This document shows, piece by piece, positions 8,318 through 16,455 of a stretch of 43,343 bases of DNA. Both the position numbers and the translations under genes were made by a program. The DNA is from Flavobacterium sp. (GTDB lineage: Bacteria > Bacteroidota > Bacteroidia > Flavobacteriales > Flavobacteriaceae): positions 1 through 43,343 of the forward strand of contig JASLID010000028.1 in the NCBI GenBank assembly GCA_030153045.1, given 5' to 3'. Below the pieces are notes generated by a model. That model made no database searches. It was not told the origin of the DNA and saw only the letters and a program-made list of their open reading frames with translations. How positions within the stretch are numbered: the first letter of the stretch is position 1; each line of letters begins with the position of its first letter.

Positions 8318-8968
8318 GTTTGATTCGGGTTTCTCAAGTAAGTTTCTGGAAATAAGCAAAATAAAGACTTGCATTATGATAAAAGTGTAGTAACCCCATT
8401 TGATTTGCTTATAAGTTTCAAAAAAAGGAAGAAAACTAACGCAAATAAAGAAAATTAAAATACATGTTAAGTTAATAAGCGATAATTTGCAAATGAATCG
8501 AAACCTCCTAAAATTTGATAAAAGTAAAATCATAAAAGTATTCACTGTTATAATTAAAAAACAAAGAGAACTGATAATCATTGCTAAACCGCAAAATTCC
8601 CTTTTTAAAATACCTTCCTTGCATGACTTCAAAAATTCATTAAAAGAACTTTCTAAAAAAGCTTCAATTATATTTTTTGACCAATAAGCCAATTCAAACG
8701 CATTTTCAGTATCACTATCATCAATAAATTTATACCCTTTTTCAAAAAATGTCGGTTCACTTATTATTTCATTATTGATAGTATCTTTATCAATCAACAC
8801 ATTACCTTTAGAAATTGTATCGGTTTCTACTAAAGGTGAGATCTCTTCAACAGGAACTTCAACAGCATTTTCTTTCATGCCTTTGCTATTACAGCTGTCA
8901 TAAAAAGGTGCCAATAGCAATAAGAACCCGAAAAGACTAAACAATCTCAACATACTATATGATTTCAT
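8315..8968 (-). CDS. Hypothetical membrane protein
   Basis: 217 aa, not assigned to a named family. There is an N-terminal hydrophobic segment (residues 5-22, LRLFSLFGFLLLLAPFYDSC). A soluble acidic stretch of about 90 residues follows, then three hydrophobic segments near 125-150, 160-180 and 190-210. Cys26 follows the first segment, but the preceding residues do not make a good lipobox. It starts 2 bp after the transporter upstream, so it is the last gene of a three-gene operon. The stop codon TAG is the first base triplet of a repeat element, so the C-terminus may have been set by that insertion. Confidence 0.7.
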   Translation of the reverse strand: MKSYSMLRLFSLFGFLLLLAPFYDSCNSKGMKENAVEVPVEEISPLVETDTISKGNVLIDKDTINNEIISEPTFFEKGYKFIDDSDTENAFELAYWSKNIIEAFLESSFNEFLKSCKEGILKREFCGLAMIISSLCFLIITVNTFMILLLSNFRRFRFICKLSLINLTCILIFFICVSFLPFFETYKQIKWGYYTFIIMQVFILLISRNLLEKPESN

Positions 8969-8970
8969 AA

Positions 8971-9873
8971 TTATACTATTTGTTTCTGCTTTTTTGAGCC
9001 GAACAAAAACCTTTCGTTAAAAATTACTACGGAAATTAAAATCAAAGAATACGAAATAATTTGAACCTGATTGATGGCTTCATGAAAGTAAAAAATAGCT
9101 AACAGAAAGTTAATCAAAGGATTGGTGTACATCAAGATTCCTACAGCCGACGAATTCATGCCTTTTAATGCATACAAATTCAAAAACAACGGAATAATGG
9201 TAAAAAGCACCACAATTACAATCATCAAAATATAAAACAAGGATTCTGAAGGTGTTTCTCCACTGTAAAAAGGAAAAAAAGGTATAATAACTAAAGATGC
9301 AATGACCATTTGAACTGTCAACACTACAAATCGATCGAACTGGTTGTTTTTTCTTTGACTTACTAAATACAAAGCAAATGTAACTGCTATTACCAAGCTG
9401 TAAATCAACTCAGTTATGTCTCCATAAGATAAAATCCCGCAACTAATCAAACATAGAACCACCGAAAACCACTGCCATTTACTCAATTGCTCTTTCAATA
9501 TAAAAAAAGCTAAAATCGTAGTGATAATAGGACATATTAAATAGGCAAATGACGCCGACTTCAAACTCACGTGATTCACGGCATACATGAATAAAAACCA
9601 ATTAAATATTAGCAAAAACCCGCCTAAAACAGTAAGAAAAAAGGTTTTATATTTTTCTTCTTTTCTTAAGTTTTTAAATACCTGAATATCCTTTTTAAGC
9701 TTTTCCTTTCTGAAGAATAAATTGATTATCATTAACAAAGCTGTCGCATAAAAAACACGGTAAAAAAGAATATCTAACGAAGCATAATCATGCAACGGTT
9801 TTAATGCCAAACTAAAAAAGCCCCAAATAAAAAACGATGATAAGGCTGATAAGTAGTATTTATTGAACTGCAT
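8971..9873 (-). CDS. EamA/RarD family transporter
   Basis: 300 aa with about ten hydrophobic segments. The N-terminus NKYYLSALSSFFIWGFFSLALKPL and the phrase ILFYRVFYA are typical of the RarD branch of the EamA (drug/metabolite transporter) superfamily. The C-terminal half has the second EamA repeat (MYTNPLINFLLAIFYFHEAI). The substrate is not predictable from sequence. It lies 4 bp downstream of the propeller protein and 2 bp upstream of the small membrane protein, so all three are likely co-transcribed. Confidence 0.85.
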   Translation of the reverse strand: MQFNKYYLSALSSFFIWGFFSLALKPLHDYASLDILFYRVFYATALLMIINLFFRKEKLKKDIQVFKNLRKEEKYKTFFLTVLGGFLLIFNWFLFMYAVNHVSLKSASFAYLICPIITTILAFFILKEQLSKWQWFSVVLCLISCGILSYGDITELIYSLVIAVTFALYLVSQRKNNQFDRFVVLTVQMVIASLVIIPFFPFYSGETPSESLFYILMIVIVVLFTIIPLFLNLYALKGMNSSAVGILMYTNPLINFLLAIFYFHEAINQVQIISYSLILISVVIFNERFLFGSKKQKQIV

Positions 9874-9877
9874 AAAA

Positions 9878-11137
9878 TTATTCGGTTAAGGAATTGCTAT
9901 ATAACGTTGGATGATCAAACTTAGTCTCGTCTAACTCAAAATTCTTGTCATAGCCTTTCCAAGGTGAGTTGGAAAAGAAATACAACTGCCCATTGGAAAT
10001 TGTACCAAGAGCCGGCTCGTCAAATTCCGGACGATTGTGATCTAACACTTTAAAGCCAGCTATTTCATTGTTTTGATTCAATGTATATTGTATAATTCGT
10101 ATGGGTTTTACGCCGTTATGAATAGCAACCAGAGAGTTTTTATACCAAAGCAAACCATCAATACCTTTGACAGTAGTTTCGTTTGGAAATTCCAACCAAT
10201 TTCTTTCACTTGGATTCTGCACCGAAATTTTTAAAATACCTTTTAAATAATCGGCAATAAACAATTGTGATTCTTCTTCATTGAATGTCAGTCCTTGCAG
10301 GTTAAAGGCTTCACTTTTTAAATCCATCCAAACCGACATTTTATCGTTGGAAATTTTAAAAATAGTCGCCTCCCCACTATCTGAAATATAAACATCCCCG
10401 CTTTTAGTAACTACCAAATCTCCCAAAACATGATTCCCTTGCAAAGGAAAACGTTGTAAAACTTTCTTTGTTTTAATGTCAATTTTTAAAATTTCTGATC
10501 GCCCATCTAAACTCTTGTTATAGCCTTTCATTTCAGGCATTACAGAAGTTGAAACCCATAACACTTTTTCTTTTTTATCCGTTTTGATCGCAAAAACAGA
10601 CAGTAAATTTTTATCAGTAAACCAATCAGTGTATTGTCCTGTATTGCCATCAAACGAAACGATTTTACGGTTTCGAATGCTGGCCACTAACCAGGTTTTA
10701 GATTTACTCAAGTACAATAATCCTTCTGGATGCAATGATTTTTCGGATAATGAAACTTGTTTTACTGAACTAGAAATAGTAGTATTTAATTTTGATTTTA
10801 ATTCAGCTAATTTTTGATATTCTTCAGAATTCTTAAGAGATGCCAAATCACTTTCATCTTCAAAATTGATTTTATCATTCATCAAGAGGCATTTTTCTAA
10901 AGCTGAAATGGCTTCTTCAGTCTTTCCATTTAAAGCCAATGCGCACGCTAAATTATAGGAATACGTAGGATGCGAAGGTCTCGCATTGTCTAATTTTTGG
11001 GTTAATTTTAGGAATTCTACAAAGTCTTTCTTTTGATAGGCCTGTAAACTTTGATTGTAAATCTCTTTCTGAGTTTGTCCAAAAGAAGTAACAAACATCA
11101 AGTAAAATAGGAAGAGTTTTATAGAAAGGAATCTCAT
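9878..11137 (-). CDS. TPR plus SMP-30-like beta-propeller protein, secreted
   Basis: 419 aa. A signal peptide (about 1-20, MRFLSIKLFLFYLMFVTSFG) is followed by a TPR-like helical region at about 25-115 (PSHPTYSYNLACALALNGKTEEAISALEKCL). From about 125 the protein is a repeated beta structure with SMP-30/NHL-like phrases (HPEGLLYLSKSKTWLVAS, LGDLVVTKSGDVYISDSG, LQGLTFNEEESQLFIADY, GIDGLLWYKNSLVAIHNG), consistent with a propeller. Such proteins may be lactonases or binding scaffolds; no catalytic assignment is made. First gene of the operon with the EamA transporter. Confidence 0.75.
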   Translation of the reverse strand: MRFLSIKLFLFYLMFVTSFGQTQKEIYNQSLQAYQKKDFVEFLKLTQKLDNARPSHPTYSYNLACALALNGKTEEAISALEKCLLMNDKINFEDESDLASLKNSEEYQKLAELKSKLNTTISSSVKQVSLSEKSLHPEGLLYLSKSKTWLVASIRNRKIVSFDGNTGQYTDWFTDKNLLSVFAIKTDKKEKVLWVSTSVMPEMKGYNKSLDGRSEILKIDIKTKKVLQRFPLQGNHVLGDLVVTKSGDVYISDSGEATIFKISNDKMSVWMDLKSEAFNLQGLTFNEEESQLFIADYLKGILKISVQNPSERNWLEFPNETTVKGIDGLLWYKNSLVAIHNGVKPIRIIQYTLNQNNEIAGFKVLDHNRPEFDEPALGTISNGQLYFFSNSPWKGYDKNFELDETKFDHPTLYSNSLTE

Positions 11138-11151
11138 AAATGGAGTTTAAA

Positions 11152-11196
11152 AAAAATTCAGAGTAAAAGTACTAAAATACCTTTCTCTGAATTTTT
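11152..11196. terminator. Terminator after the sugar transporter
   Basis: Inverted repeat AAAAATTCAGAG / CTCTGAATTTTT (11152-11163 and 11185-11196) with a 21-nt loop and T-run on both strands. It lies between the transporter stop (11252) and the next minus-strand start (11137). Confidence 0.65.
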
Positions 11197-11251
11197 AATT
11201 AATATTTATTTAAGACTTTTCTTAATTACTTTTTCACTTGATAATAAATAA

Positions 11252-12553
11252 TTACATTTTATGTTCAACTCCAATTTTATGTCCCTTAATAGCAAAAAAT
11301 AAAATATACAAATAACATGGCAATATAGCGATATAAAAAGCAATGTGAAAAGGAACACCTAATCCACCATGCTCAGGCAAATCACTTAAAAAACCATAAA
11401 GTAAAGGCCAAATAGCTCCACCGGCAATACCCATAATCATAATAGCTGAACCTGTTTTTGTAAATTTCCCCAAATGACTAATTCCCAGTGGAAATATAGC
11501 TGGCCACATTAAAGAGTTAGATAAACCTAATAAAGCGATAAAAATAACTGACAGTTGAGAACTAGCTGTTAAAAACGCTAAAGTGCAAAATACAATTCCT
11601 AAAATGGCACAAATACGCAATGCATTTTGTTGAGAAATGTATTTTGGTATCGTAAAGATCCCTACTACATAACCAATTAACATACTAAACAAAGTCAATG
11701 AAGTTAAGTATTTAGCAGTATCTGGAGCAATACCTAATGCTTTTCCATAAACTCCAATAATATCACCGGCCATTACTTCTGCTGCAACGTAAACGAAAAT
11801 GCAAAAGGCACCTAAGAATAAATGTGGAAATTGAAAGATAGATTGATGTTTAATCACTTCACCTTTAGTTTCATCGATGATATCTTCTTCCACTTCAACC
11901 TCTGGTAAGTTAGTGTATTTTACTACTATTGCAAAAGCACAGAAAATAATTGCTAAGACAATGTATGGTGTGTTTACTCTATTTAAAACGTCAGCTAATA
12001 TATTTTCTTTTTCAATTCCTGTTGCTGCTGCAATCTTTTTTTCGATTTCTGCCGCATTTTTTAAAAATAAGGAACCCATAATAACTGGAACAATCATTCC
12101 GGCAAATTTGTTGCAAATACCAGCAATACTGATACGTTTTGCAGCACTTTCAATAGGACCAATAATAATTAAATATGGATTTGCTGCCGTTTGCAATAAA
12201 GCCAAAGCAGCACCTTGGATAAAAATACCAGCTAAAAACAAAGGAAAAGAATTAGATTGTGCAGCAGGTATAAAAACCAAAGAACCTAGGCCCAATATGA
12301 ATAATCCGGTTATAATTCCGTTTTTAAATCCCAATTGTTTCAAAATCCATGATGATGGTAATGCTAAAAAGAAATAAGCTATATAGGATGCAAAAGTCAC
12401 AAAAAAAGCTTGTGTATTAGATAAACCAAAGGAAAGTTTGAAAAATGGAATTAAAGTACCGTTGGCCCATGTTACAAATCCGAAGATGAAAAATAACGCG
12501 ACAATGATTATTAAAGGTTTTGTGGTTTGATTTGGTTGAGAAGTTTGAGTCAT
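11252..12553 (-). CDS. FucP-type sugar MFS transporter
   Basis: 433 aa with 12 predicted membrane segments. FucP/GluP subfamily phrases are visible: FFIFGFVTWANGTLIPFFK near the N-terminus, GAALALLQTAANPYL, and ESAAKRISIAGICNKFAG. This subfamily carries H+-coupled import of L-fucose, glucose, galactose or N-acetylglucosamine (NagP in Bacteroidota); the substrate cannot be decided from sequence, and no kinase or glycosidase neighbours it. A central loop (about residues 215-235) is acidic. It is monocistronic, with a -7 box upstream and a hairpin downstream. Confidence 0.88.
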   Translation of the reverse strand: MTQTSQPNQTTKPLIIIVALFFIFGFVTWANGTLIPFFKLSFGLSNTQAFFVTFASYIAYFFLALPSSWILKQLGFKNGIITGLFILGLGSLVFIPAAQSNSFPLFLAGIFIQGAALALLQTAANPYLIIIGPIESAAKRISIAGICNKFAGMIVPVIMGSLFLKNAAEIEKKIAAATGIEKENILADVLNRVNTPYIVLAIIFCAFAIVVKYTNLPEVEVEEDIIDETKGEVIKHQSIFQFPHLFLGAFCIFVYVAAEVMAGDIIGVYGKALGIAPDTAKYLTSLTLFSMLIGYVVGIFTIPKYISQQNALRICAILGIVFCTLAFLTASSQLSVIFIALLGLSNSLMWPAIFPLGISHLGKFTKTGSAIMIMGIAGGAIWPLLYGFLSDLPEHGGLGVPFHIAFYIAILPCYLYILFFAIKGHKIGVEHKM

Positions 12554-12574
12554 AATTGTTTTGTTAGTTCAGTC

Positions 12575-12582
12575 CAAATATA
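12575..12582 (-). promoter_or_regulatory. -7 box (TATATTTG) of the sugar transporter
   Basis: Minus strand TATATTTG is an exact TAnnTTTG match 21 bp before the ATG at 12553. A clear -33 TTG is absent. Confidence 0.4.
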
Positions 12583-12590
12583 ATAATAAC

Positions 12591-12620
12591 TTGTATTAAA
12601 ATTTAAAAATAGTATTTTTG
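12591..12620 (+). promoter_or_regulatory. Consensus Bacteroidota promoter of the lipoprotein gene
   Basis: TTG at 12591-12593, 19-bp spacer, then TATTTTTG at 12613-12620, an exact -7 box. The ATG follows 17 bp on. The spacing matches the established TTTG-N19-TAnnTTTG promoter, making this the best promoter in the window. Confidence 0.6.
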
Positions 12621-12637
12621 TTTAAAATTCGATACAA

Positions 12638-13591
12638 ATGAAATATTTCTTAGCATTATTTATATGTTTTTTAGCATTAACAGGTTGTGATGATGGAGAT
12701 CTAATTACAGATACTTTCAATTTTGAAAACACAACGGTACAAAAATGTGCTACATCGAATGTTTTATACAAAATAAATGGACAAGAAGCTTTAATTGTAA
12801 CTACTCCCGAAACTAATTTTCCCAATGAAGAAACCACTGCAGGAACACCAAGAGTGATAACAATTGGCGGTTCAACTTCGGTAGTGTACAGAAAATACAG
12901 TAGCGATACAAATACTAGTAATATTTGCGGAACACCAACCATTTCAGTACAAGAAGAATGGGTTGCTTCTGGCGGAACTGTTGAAATAACATCCACTAAG
13001 ATTTTTGACACAACAGATCCTACTAAAGTAATTGCATACAACCATACTGTTGCTTTTAAAAATATCACTTTTGTAGCACCAGATAAACAGGTAGTCTATG
13101 ACAATTATGTTTTTGGAAATCATAGAACGAATGTTGTGGATTTAAACTTCAGTTATGATTCGGTAGCTACACAAGAGTGTGATAACAATAATTTGATTTT
13201 TAAATACAATATATCAAATGCACTGCTTTTAGATATAGATCCAACTCTATTTGCAAATGAAGTAACTCCTGCTGGATCTCCAAGAACGAGATTAATTGAC
13301 AACACAACAAATAAAGTAACCTATAGAGTTTATAGTGGAAGCTTAAATTATAATTACTTTTGTTCAGCCATTACTCCTGCTACTCCATCATTGACCGAAG
13401 AATGGGTTGCTGACAATGGAGTTGTTGATGTGAGCGGTGTAATTAAAGTGGTGACTGAAGCTACTATAGATCCGAATATTTTTAAACATACCATTTATTT
13501 GTACAAAACTACTTTCAGAAAAGGAATTCAGTATTATAGTCCGAATCCGGATGGAGATTATGTTTTTGGCGAATATTACACCAATTTGTAA
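12638..13591 (+). CDS. Hypothetical lipoprotein with an internal duplication
   Basis: 317 aa. The leader MKYFLALFICFLALTGC carries a lipobox (LTGC), so Cys17 is the likely lipidation site. The body is two related halves (about 27-165 and 166-317): each has a Cys near the start, a T/P-A-G-T/S-P-R phrase, a central Cys, an EEWVA(S/D) motif and ends in YVFG(N/E). The Cys in each half are placed to form a disulfide. No known family is recognised. It has its own promoter and ends exactly at the base before the convergent Smr gene. Confidence 0.8.
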   Translation: MKYFLALFICFLALTGCDDGDLITDTFNFENTTVQKCATSNVLYKINGQEALIVTTPETNFPNEETTAGTPRVITIGGSTSVVYRKYSSDTNTSNICGTPTISVQEEWVASGGTVEITSTKIFDTTDPTKVIAYNHTVAFKNITFVAPDKQVVYDNYVFGNHRTNVVDLNFSYDSVATQECDNNNLIFKYNISNALLLDIDPTLFANEVTPAGSPRTRLIDNTTNKVTYRVYSGSLNYNYFCSAITPATPSLTEEWVADNGVVDVSGVIKVVTEATIDPNIFKHTIYLYKTTFRKGIQYYSPNPDGDYVFGEYYTNL

Positions 13592-14149
13592 CTACAGGCT
13601 GTTTTTTTTCTGAATAAAATAAACTTCAGTAGCGCCTAATCCATATTTCTGGTAATTAGCATCTTGAAATGTTACATTGTCGTAGCGACCTAATAAAAAG
13701 TCCAATTCGGCTTTTAAAACCCCTTCACCTACTCCGTGAATGAAAACCACTTTTGGAATTCGGTTTCTTTGCGCAAAATCCATCTGACGTTTAACTGTTT
13801 CTGTTTGAATTGTCAAAATATCATAATTGCTCATCCCTCGTTTATTTGGGACTAACTTTTCGATATGCAAATCGATTTCGAGAACAAAATCTTCTTTTTT
13901 CGATTTCTTTTCTTTGACAAAACTTCGAGCTTTTGGAATCTCTTTTTCTTTTGCTACAGATGAAAAATTGGTTTTAGCAATATTGTTCAGAAAATCACCA
14001 GAAGATTCAATTATAATTAATTCTGATTCATTAAAATTCAAATCAAAACCATCTTCGGTTTCAATTGTAATGATCTTACCATTCACTTTTACAACAATGC
14101 CATTTATAGCATCGTCGAGTACCGAAACTTTATCACCTTTTGCAAACAT
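13592..14149 (-). CDS. DUF2027/Smr-domain protein
   Basis: 185 aa. The first about 50 residues form an SH3-like region (GDKVSVLDDAINGIVVKVNGKIITIETEDGFDLNF). Residues about 105-183 are an Smr domain, with EIDLHIEKL followed by PKVVFIHGVGEGVLKAEL; IHGVGEG is the core motif. Smr domains, first known in MutS2, bind or nick DNA or RNA; activity here is unproven. It shares a TAATG overlap with the 59-codon membrane gene upstream, so the two are translationally coupled. Its stop abuts the convergent lipoprotein gene with no gap. Confidence 0.88.
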   Translation of the reverse strand: MFAKGDKVSVLDDAINGIVVKVNGKIITIETEDGFDLNFNESELIIIESSGDFLNNIAKTNFSSVAKEKEIPKARSFVKEKKSKKEDFVLEIDLHIEKLVPNKRGMSNYDILTIQTETVKRQMDFAQRNRIPKVVFIHGVGEGVLKAELDFLLGRYDNVTFQDANYQKYGLGATEVYFIQKKNSL

Positions 14150-14328
14150 TATTCTTCGTTTTCTGGATTCTTACTAGTAACTTTTCGACTCAATTTCATC
14201 ATTCCATAAAAAAACAAAACGATACCTATAATTTGAACCCAAATATTTGGACTTGATTTAGTTTGTTCCCAAACCAAAACACCTGCAATAATAATCATTG
14301 CAATGGTATAAAGATTTTTAATTTTCAT
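14149..14328 (-). CDS. Small membrane protein (59 aa)
   Basis: Translation from the ATG at 14328 gives MKIKNLYTIAMIIIAGVLVW, then a polar loop (EQTKSSPN), a second hydrophobic segment (IWVQIIGIVLFFYGMMKL) and a charged tail ending KNPENEE: two membrane helices. The stop TAA overlaps the ATG of the Smr gene (TAATG), which supports it as a real gene. No family is recognised. It is read divergently from the DUF2752 gene (81 bp gap). Confidence 0.7.
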   Translation of the reverse strand: MKIKNLYTIAMIIIAGVLVWEQTKSSPNIWVQIIGIVLFFYGMMKLSRKVTSKNPENEE

Positions 14329-14409
14329 AAAATTAGATTTACTTCAAAAATAGAAACTTTAAAGTATTCTTTCTTTTGAAAATGATAATTATTTTTTGTA
14401 AAATTGTTT

Positions 14410-14694
14410 ATGGATATAAATGACTACATGATTCCTTGCATAAACAAATCTATCTTTGGAGTAGAATGTTTAGGCTGTGGAGCGCAAAGGGCTTTAGTAC
14501 TGATTCTTAAAGGAGAATATAAAGAAGCTTTTTATATGTTTCCACCAATTTATACAACACTAATTTTTTTTATTGTTGCAAGTCTTCATTTTATTGATAA
14601 ATCAAGAAATTACCATAAAACAATGATTATTCTCGCTGTATTAAACGCTGTGATTATGGTTGTTTCCTATATTTATAAACAAACTAACCTTTAA
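14410..14694 (+). CDS. DUF2752 membrane protein
   Basis: 94 aa from the ATG at 14410 (a TTG two codons upstream is less likely). The motif CLGCGAQRAL near residue 22 is the DUF2752 hallmark (C-P/L-G-C-G-x-x-R-A). Two or three hydrophobic segments follow (about 43-60 and 70-90). The function is unknown. It precedes the CCC-motif protein by 14 bp, and the two probably share a transcript. Confidence 0.85.
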   Translation: MDINDYMIPCINKSIFGVECLGCGAQRALVLILKGEYKEAFYMFPPIYTTLIFFIVASLHFIDKSRNYHKTMIILAVLNAVIMVVSYIYKQTNL

Positions 14695-14708
14695 AAACTA
14701 AACAAACA

Positions 14709-15050
14709 ATGGAACAAACAACGGAACAAAAAAAATTACCCAATGCAACTCTTATACTTATTTTAGGAATCGCATCAATTATAACTTGTTGCTGCTATGG
14801 AATAGGTTTAATTTTAGGAATTGTAGCATTATTTCTTGCTCAAAAAGACATCGCTTTATATGCGGCCAACCCTGAATTGTACACTGATTATAAAAATTTA
14901 AATACGGGTAAAATTCTAGCTATAATTGGAATTGTATTAAATGCCATTTATTTAATTTACATCATATGGATGTTTGCTACTTTTGGACTTGAGACTATGC
15001 AGGATCCAGAATTAATGCAAGAAAAAATGAGAGAGTTATTAGGGCAATAA
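14709..15050 (+). CDS. CCC-motif membrane protein
   Basis: 113 aa. Two hydrophobic regions flank a soluble loop: ATLILILGIASIITCCCYGI with three adjacent cysteines, and ILAIIGIVLNAIYLIYIIWMF. This matches the Flavobacteriia 'CCC motif membrane protein' group, also near DUF4190-like proteins. The function is unknown; the Cys cluster could bind metal or be acylated. It is followed by a bidirectional terminator shared with the aminotransferase. Confidence 0.8.
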   Translation: MEQTTEQKKLPNATLILILGIASIITCCCYGIGLILGIVALFLAQKDIALYAANPELYTDYKNLNTGKILAIIGIVLNAIYLIYIIWMFATFGLETMQDPELMQEKMRELLGQ

Positions 15051-15069
15051 TCTCATCTATATTGATAAA

Positions 15070-15097
15070 AAAAAATCCGCTTTACAGCGGATTTTTT
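15070..15097. terminator. Bidirectional terminator
   Basis: AAAAAATCCGC / GCGGATTTTTT (15070-15080 and 15087-15097) with a 6-nt loop, between two convergent genes. Confidence 0.9.
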
Positions 15098-15104
15098 ATT
15101 TTTA

Positions 15105-16349
15105 TTACTTTTCGAATTGCTTCAAAGTCTTAATAATTATCGAAACGCAATCTAGCAATTGCTCTTCATTCATTACTAATGGTGGTGCAAAACGAATAAT
15201 GTTTCCGTGTGTTGGTTTTGCTAGCAATCCGTTGTCCCGCAATGCCATACAAATATTCCAAGCCGTGTCACTTTCTTCAGTATCGTTAATGACAACAGCA
15301 TTCAACAATCCTTTACCTCGAACTAAAGTTGCAATGTTTGAAGTTTGAATGTATTTGTCTAATTCTGAACGGAAAAGAATTCCTAATTTTTCAGCGTTTT
15401 CCGCTAATTTTTCATCTGTAACCACTTCTAGTGCAGCAATAGCAACTGCAGCAGCAATTGGGTTTCCACCAAAAGTAGAACCGTGTTGCCCAGGCTTAAT
15501 GACATTCATAACAGCATCGTTGGCTAAAACTGCTGATACTGGATACGCTCCACCAGATAATGCTTTACCTAAAATTAAAATATCCGGTTGTACATTTTCG
15601 TGATTTACCGCTAATAATTTTCCAGTACGTGCAATTCCTGTTTGTACTTCGTCAGCAATAAATAAAACGTTGTTGGCTTCACAAAGCGCTTTAGCTTTTG
15701 TCAAATAACCTTCAGAAGGTACATAAACTCCTGCTTCACCTTGTATAGGCTCTACTAAAAATCCAGCGATATTTTTTGAAGAAGTAATCGCTTTTTCCAA
15801 AGCGTCTAAATCATCGTAAGCGATTTTGATAAATCCTGCAGTGTAAGGTCCAAAGTTTTTACGCGCATTTTCATCGTTTGAGAATGAAATGATAGTTGTC
15901 GTTCTTCCGTGGAAATTTCCGTCACAAACAATAATTTGTGCTTCATTTTCACTGATTCCTTTTTTCTCATAAGCCCATTTTCTACATAGTTTCAAAGCTG
16001 TTTCAACAGCTTCAGCACCAGTATTCATTGGTAAAACTTTATCAAAACCAAAATATTTGGTTACAAATTCTTCGTAAACTCCTAATTTATCATTGTAAAA
16101 AGCTCTTGAAGTCAATGTTAACGTTTGCGCTTGTTCCATCATGGCACCCACAATTTTTGGATGACAATGTCCTTGATTTACTGCCGAATAAGCCGACAAG
16201 AAATCGTAATACTTTTTTCCTTCTACATCCCAAACATAAACTCCTTCTCCTTTACTTAAAACAACTGGAAGTGGGTGGTAATTATGCGCTCCGTATTTGT
16301 CTTCTAAAGCAATTACTTCGGCTGAACTCAATTTTTCTAATACTGACAT
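15105..16349 (-). CDS. rocD: Ornithine aminotransferase
   Basis: 414 aa, class III aminotransferase. It carries GAEAVETALKLCRKW, the signature LFIADEVQTGIARTG (residues 229-243, Asp233 toward PLP N1) and Lys262 in ILGKALSGGAYP for the Schiff base. The enzyme converts L-ornithine and 2-oxoglutarate to glutamate-5-semialdehyde and glutamate in arginine catabolism. The start at 16349 (MSVLEKLSSAEV) fits the family length. A longer frame to 16409 exists, but a -7 box (TACTTTTG, 16418-16425) stands only 8 bp before that ATG, so the upstream codons are probably leader. Confidence 0.95.
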   Translation of the reverse strand: MSVLEKLSSAEVIALEDKYGAHNYHPLPVVLSKGEGVYVWDVEGKKYYDFLSAYSAVNQGHCHPKIVGAMMEQAQTLTLTSRAFYNDKLGVYEEFVTKYFGFDKVLPMNTGAEAVETALKLCRKWAYEKKGISENEAQIIVCDGNFHGRTTTIISFSNDENARKNFGPYTAGFIKIAYDDLDALEKAITSSKNIAGFLVEPIQGEAGVYVPSEGYLTKAKALCEANNVLFIADEVQTGIARTGKLLAVNHENVQPDILILGKALSGGAYPVSAVLANDAVMNVIKPGQHGSTFGGNPIAAAVAIAALEVVTDEKLAENAEKLGILFRSELDKYIQTSNIATLVRGKGLLNAVVINDTEESDTAWNICMALRDNGLLAKPTHGNIIRFAPPLVMNEEQLLDCVSIIIKTLKQFEK

Positions 16350-16417
16350 TAGTGATAATTTTATTGATTTTATAATCTCAATTCCTTCTTGTGGAGAGAA
16401 ATCATCCATAGTTTTGA

Positions 16418-16425
16418 CAAAAGTA
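16418..16425 (-). promoter_or_regulatory. -7 box (TACTTTTG) of rocD
   Basis: Exact TAnnTTTG on the minus strand, 68 bp before the chosen ATG (16349) and only 8 bp before the alternative ATG at 16409. It favours the shorter protein. Confidence 0.45.
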
Positions 16426-16455
16426 TAAAATAAAAGAGATTTTTTAGCAGATTTC

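Noticed and set aside
8136..8318. 60-codon plus-strand ORF between dnaK and the small membrane gene
   Set aside because: It runs through the dnaK promoter dyads and the repeat element, so coding is unlikely.
11877..12377. 166-codon plus-strand frame inside the sugar transporter
   Set aside because: It is the antisense of transmembrane codons; the transporter carries clear FucP motifs.
12622..13068. 148-codon frame on the minus strand opposite the lipoprotein
   Set aside because: The plus-strand gene has a lipobox, internal duplication and a consensus promoter; the opposite frame has no family features.
14404..14409. TTG start for the DUF2752 gene
   Set aside because: An ATG lies two codons downstream and gives the usual N-terminus.
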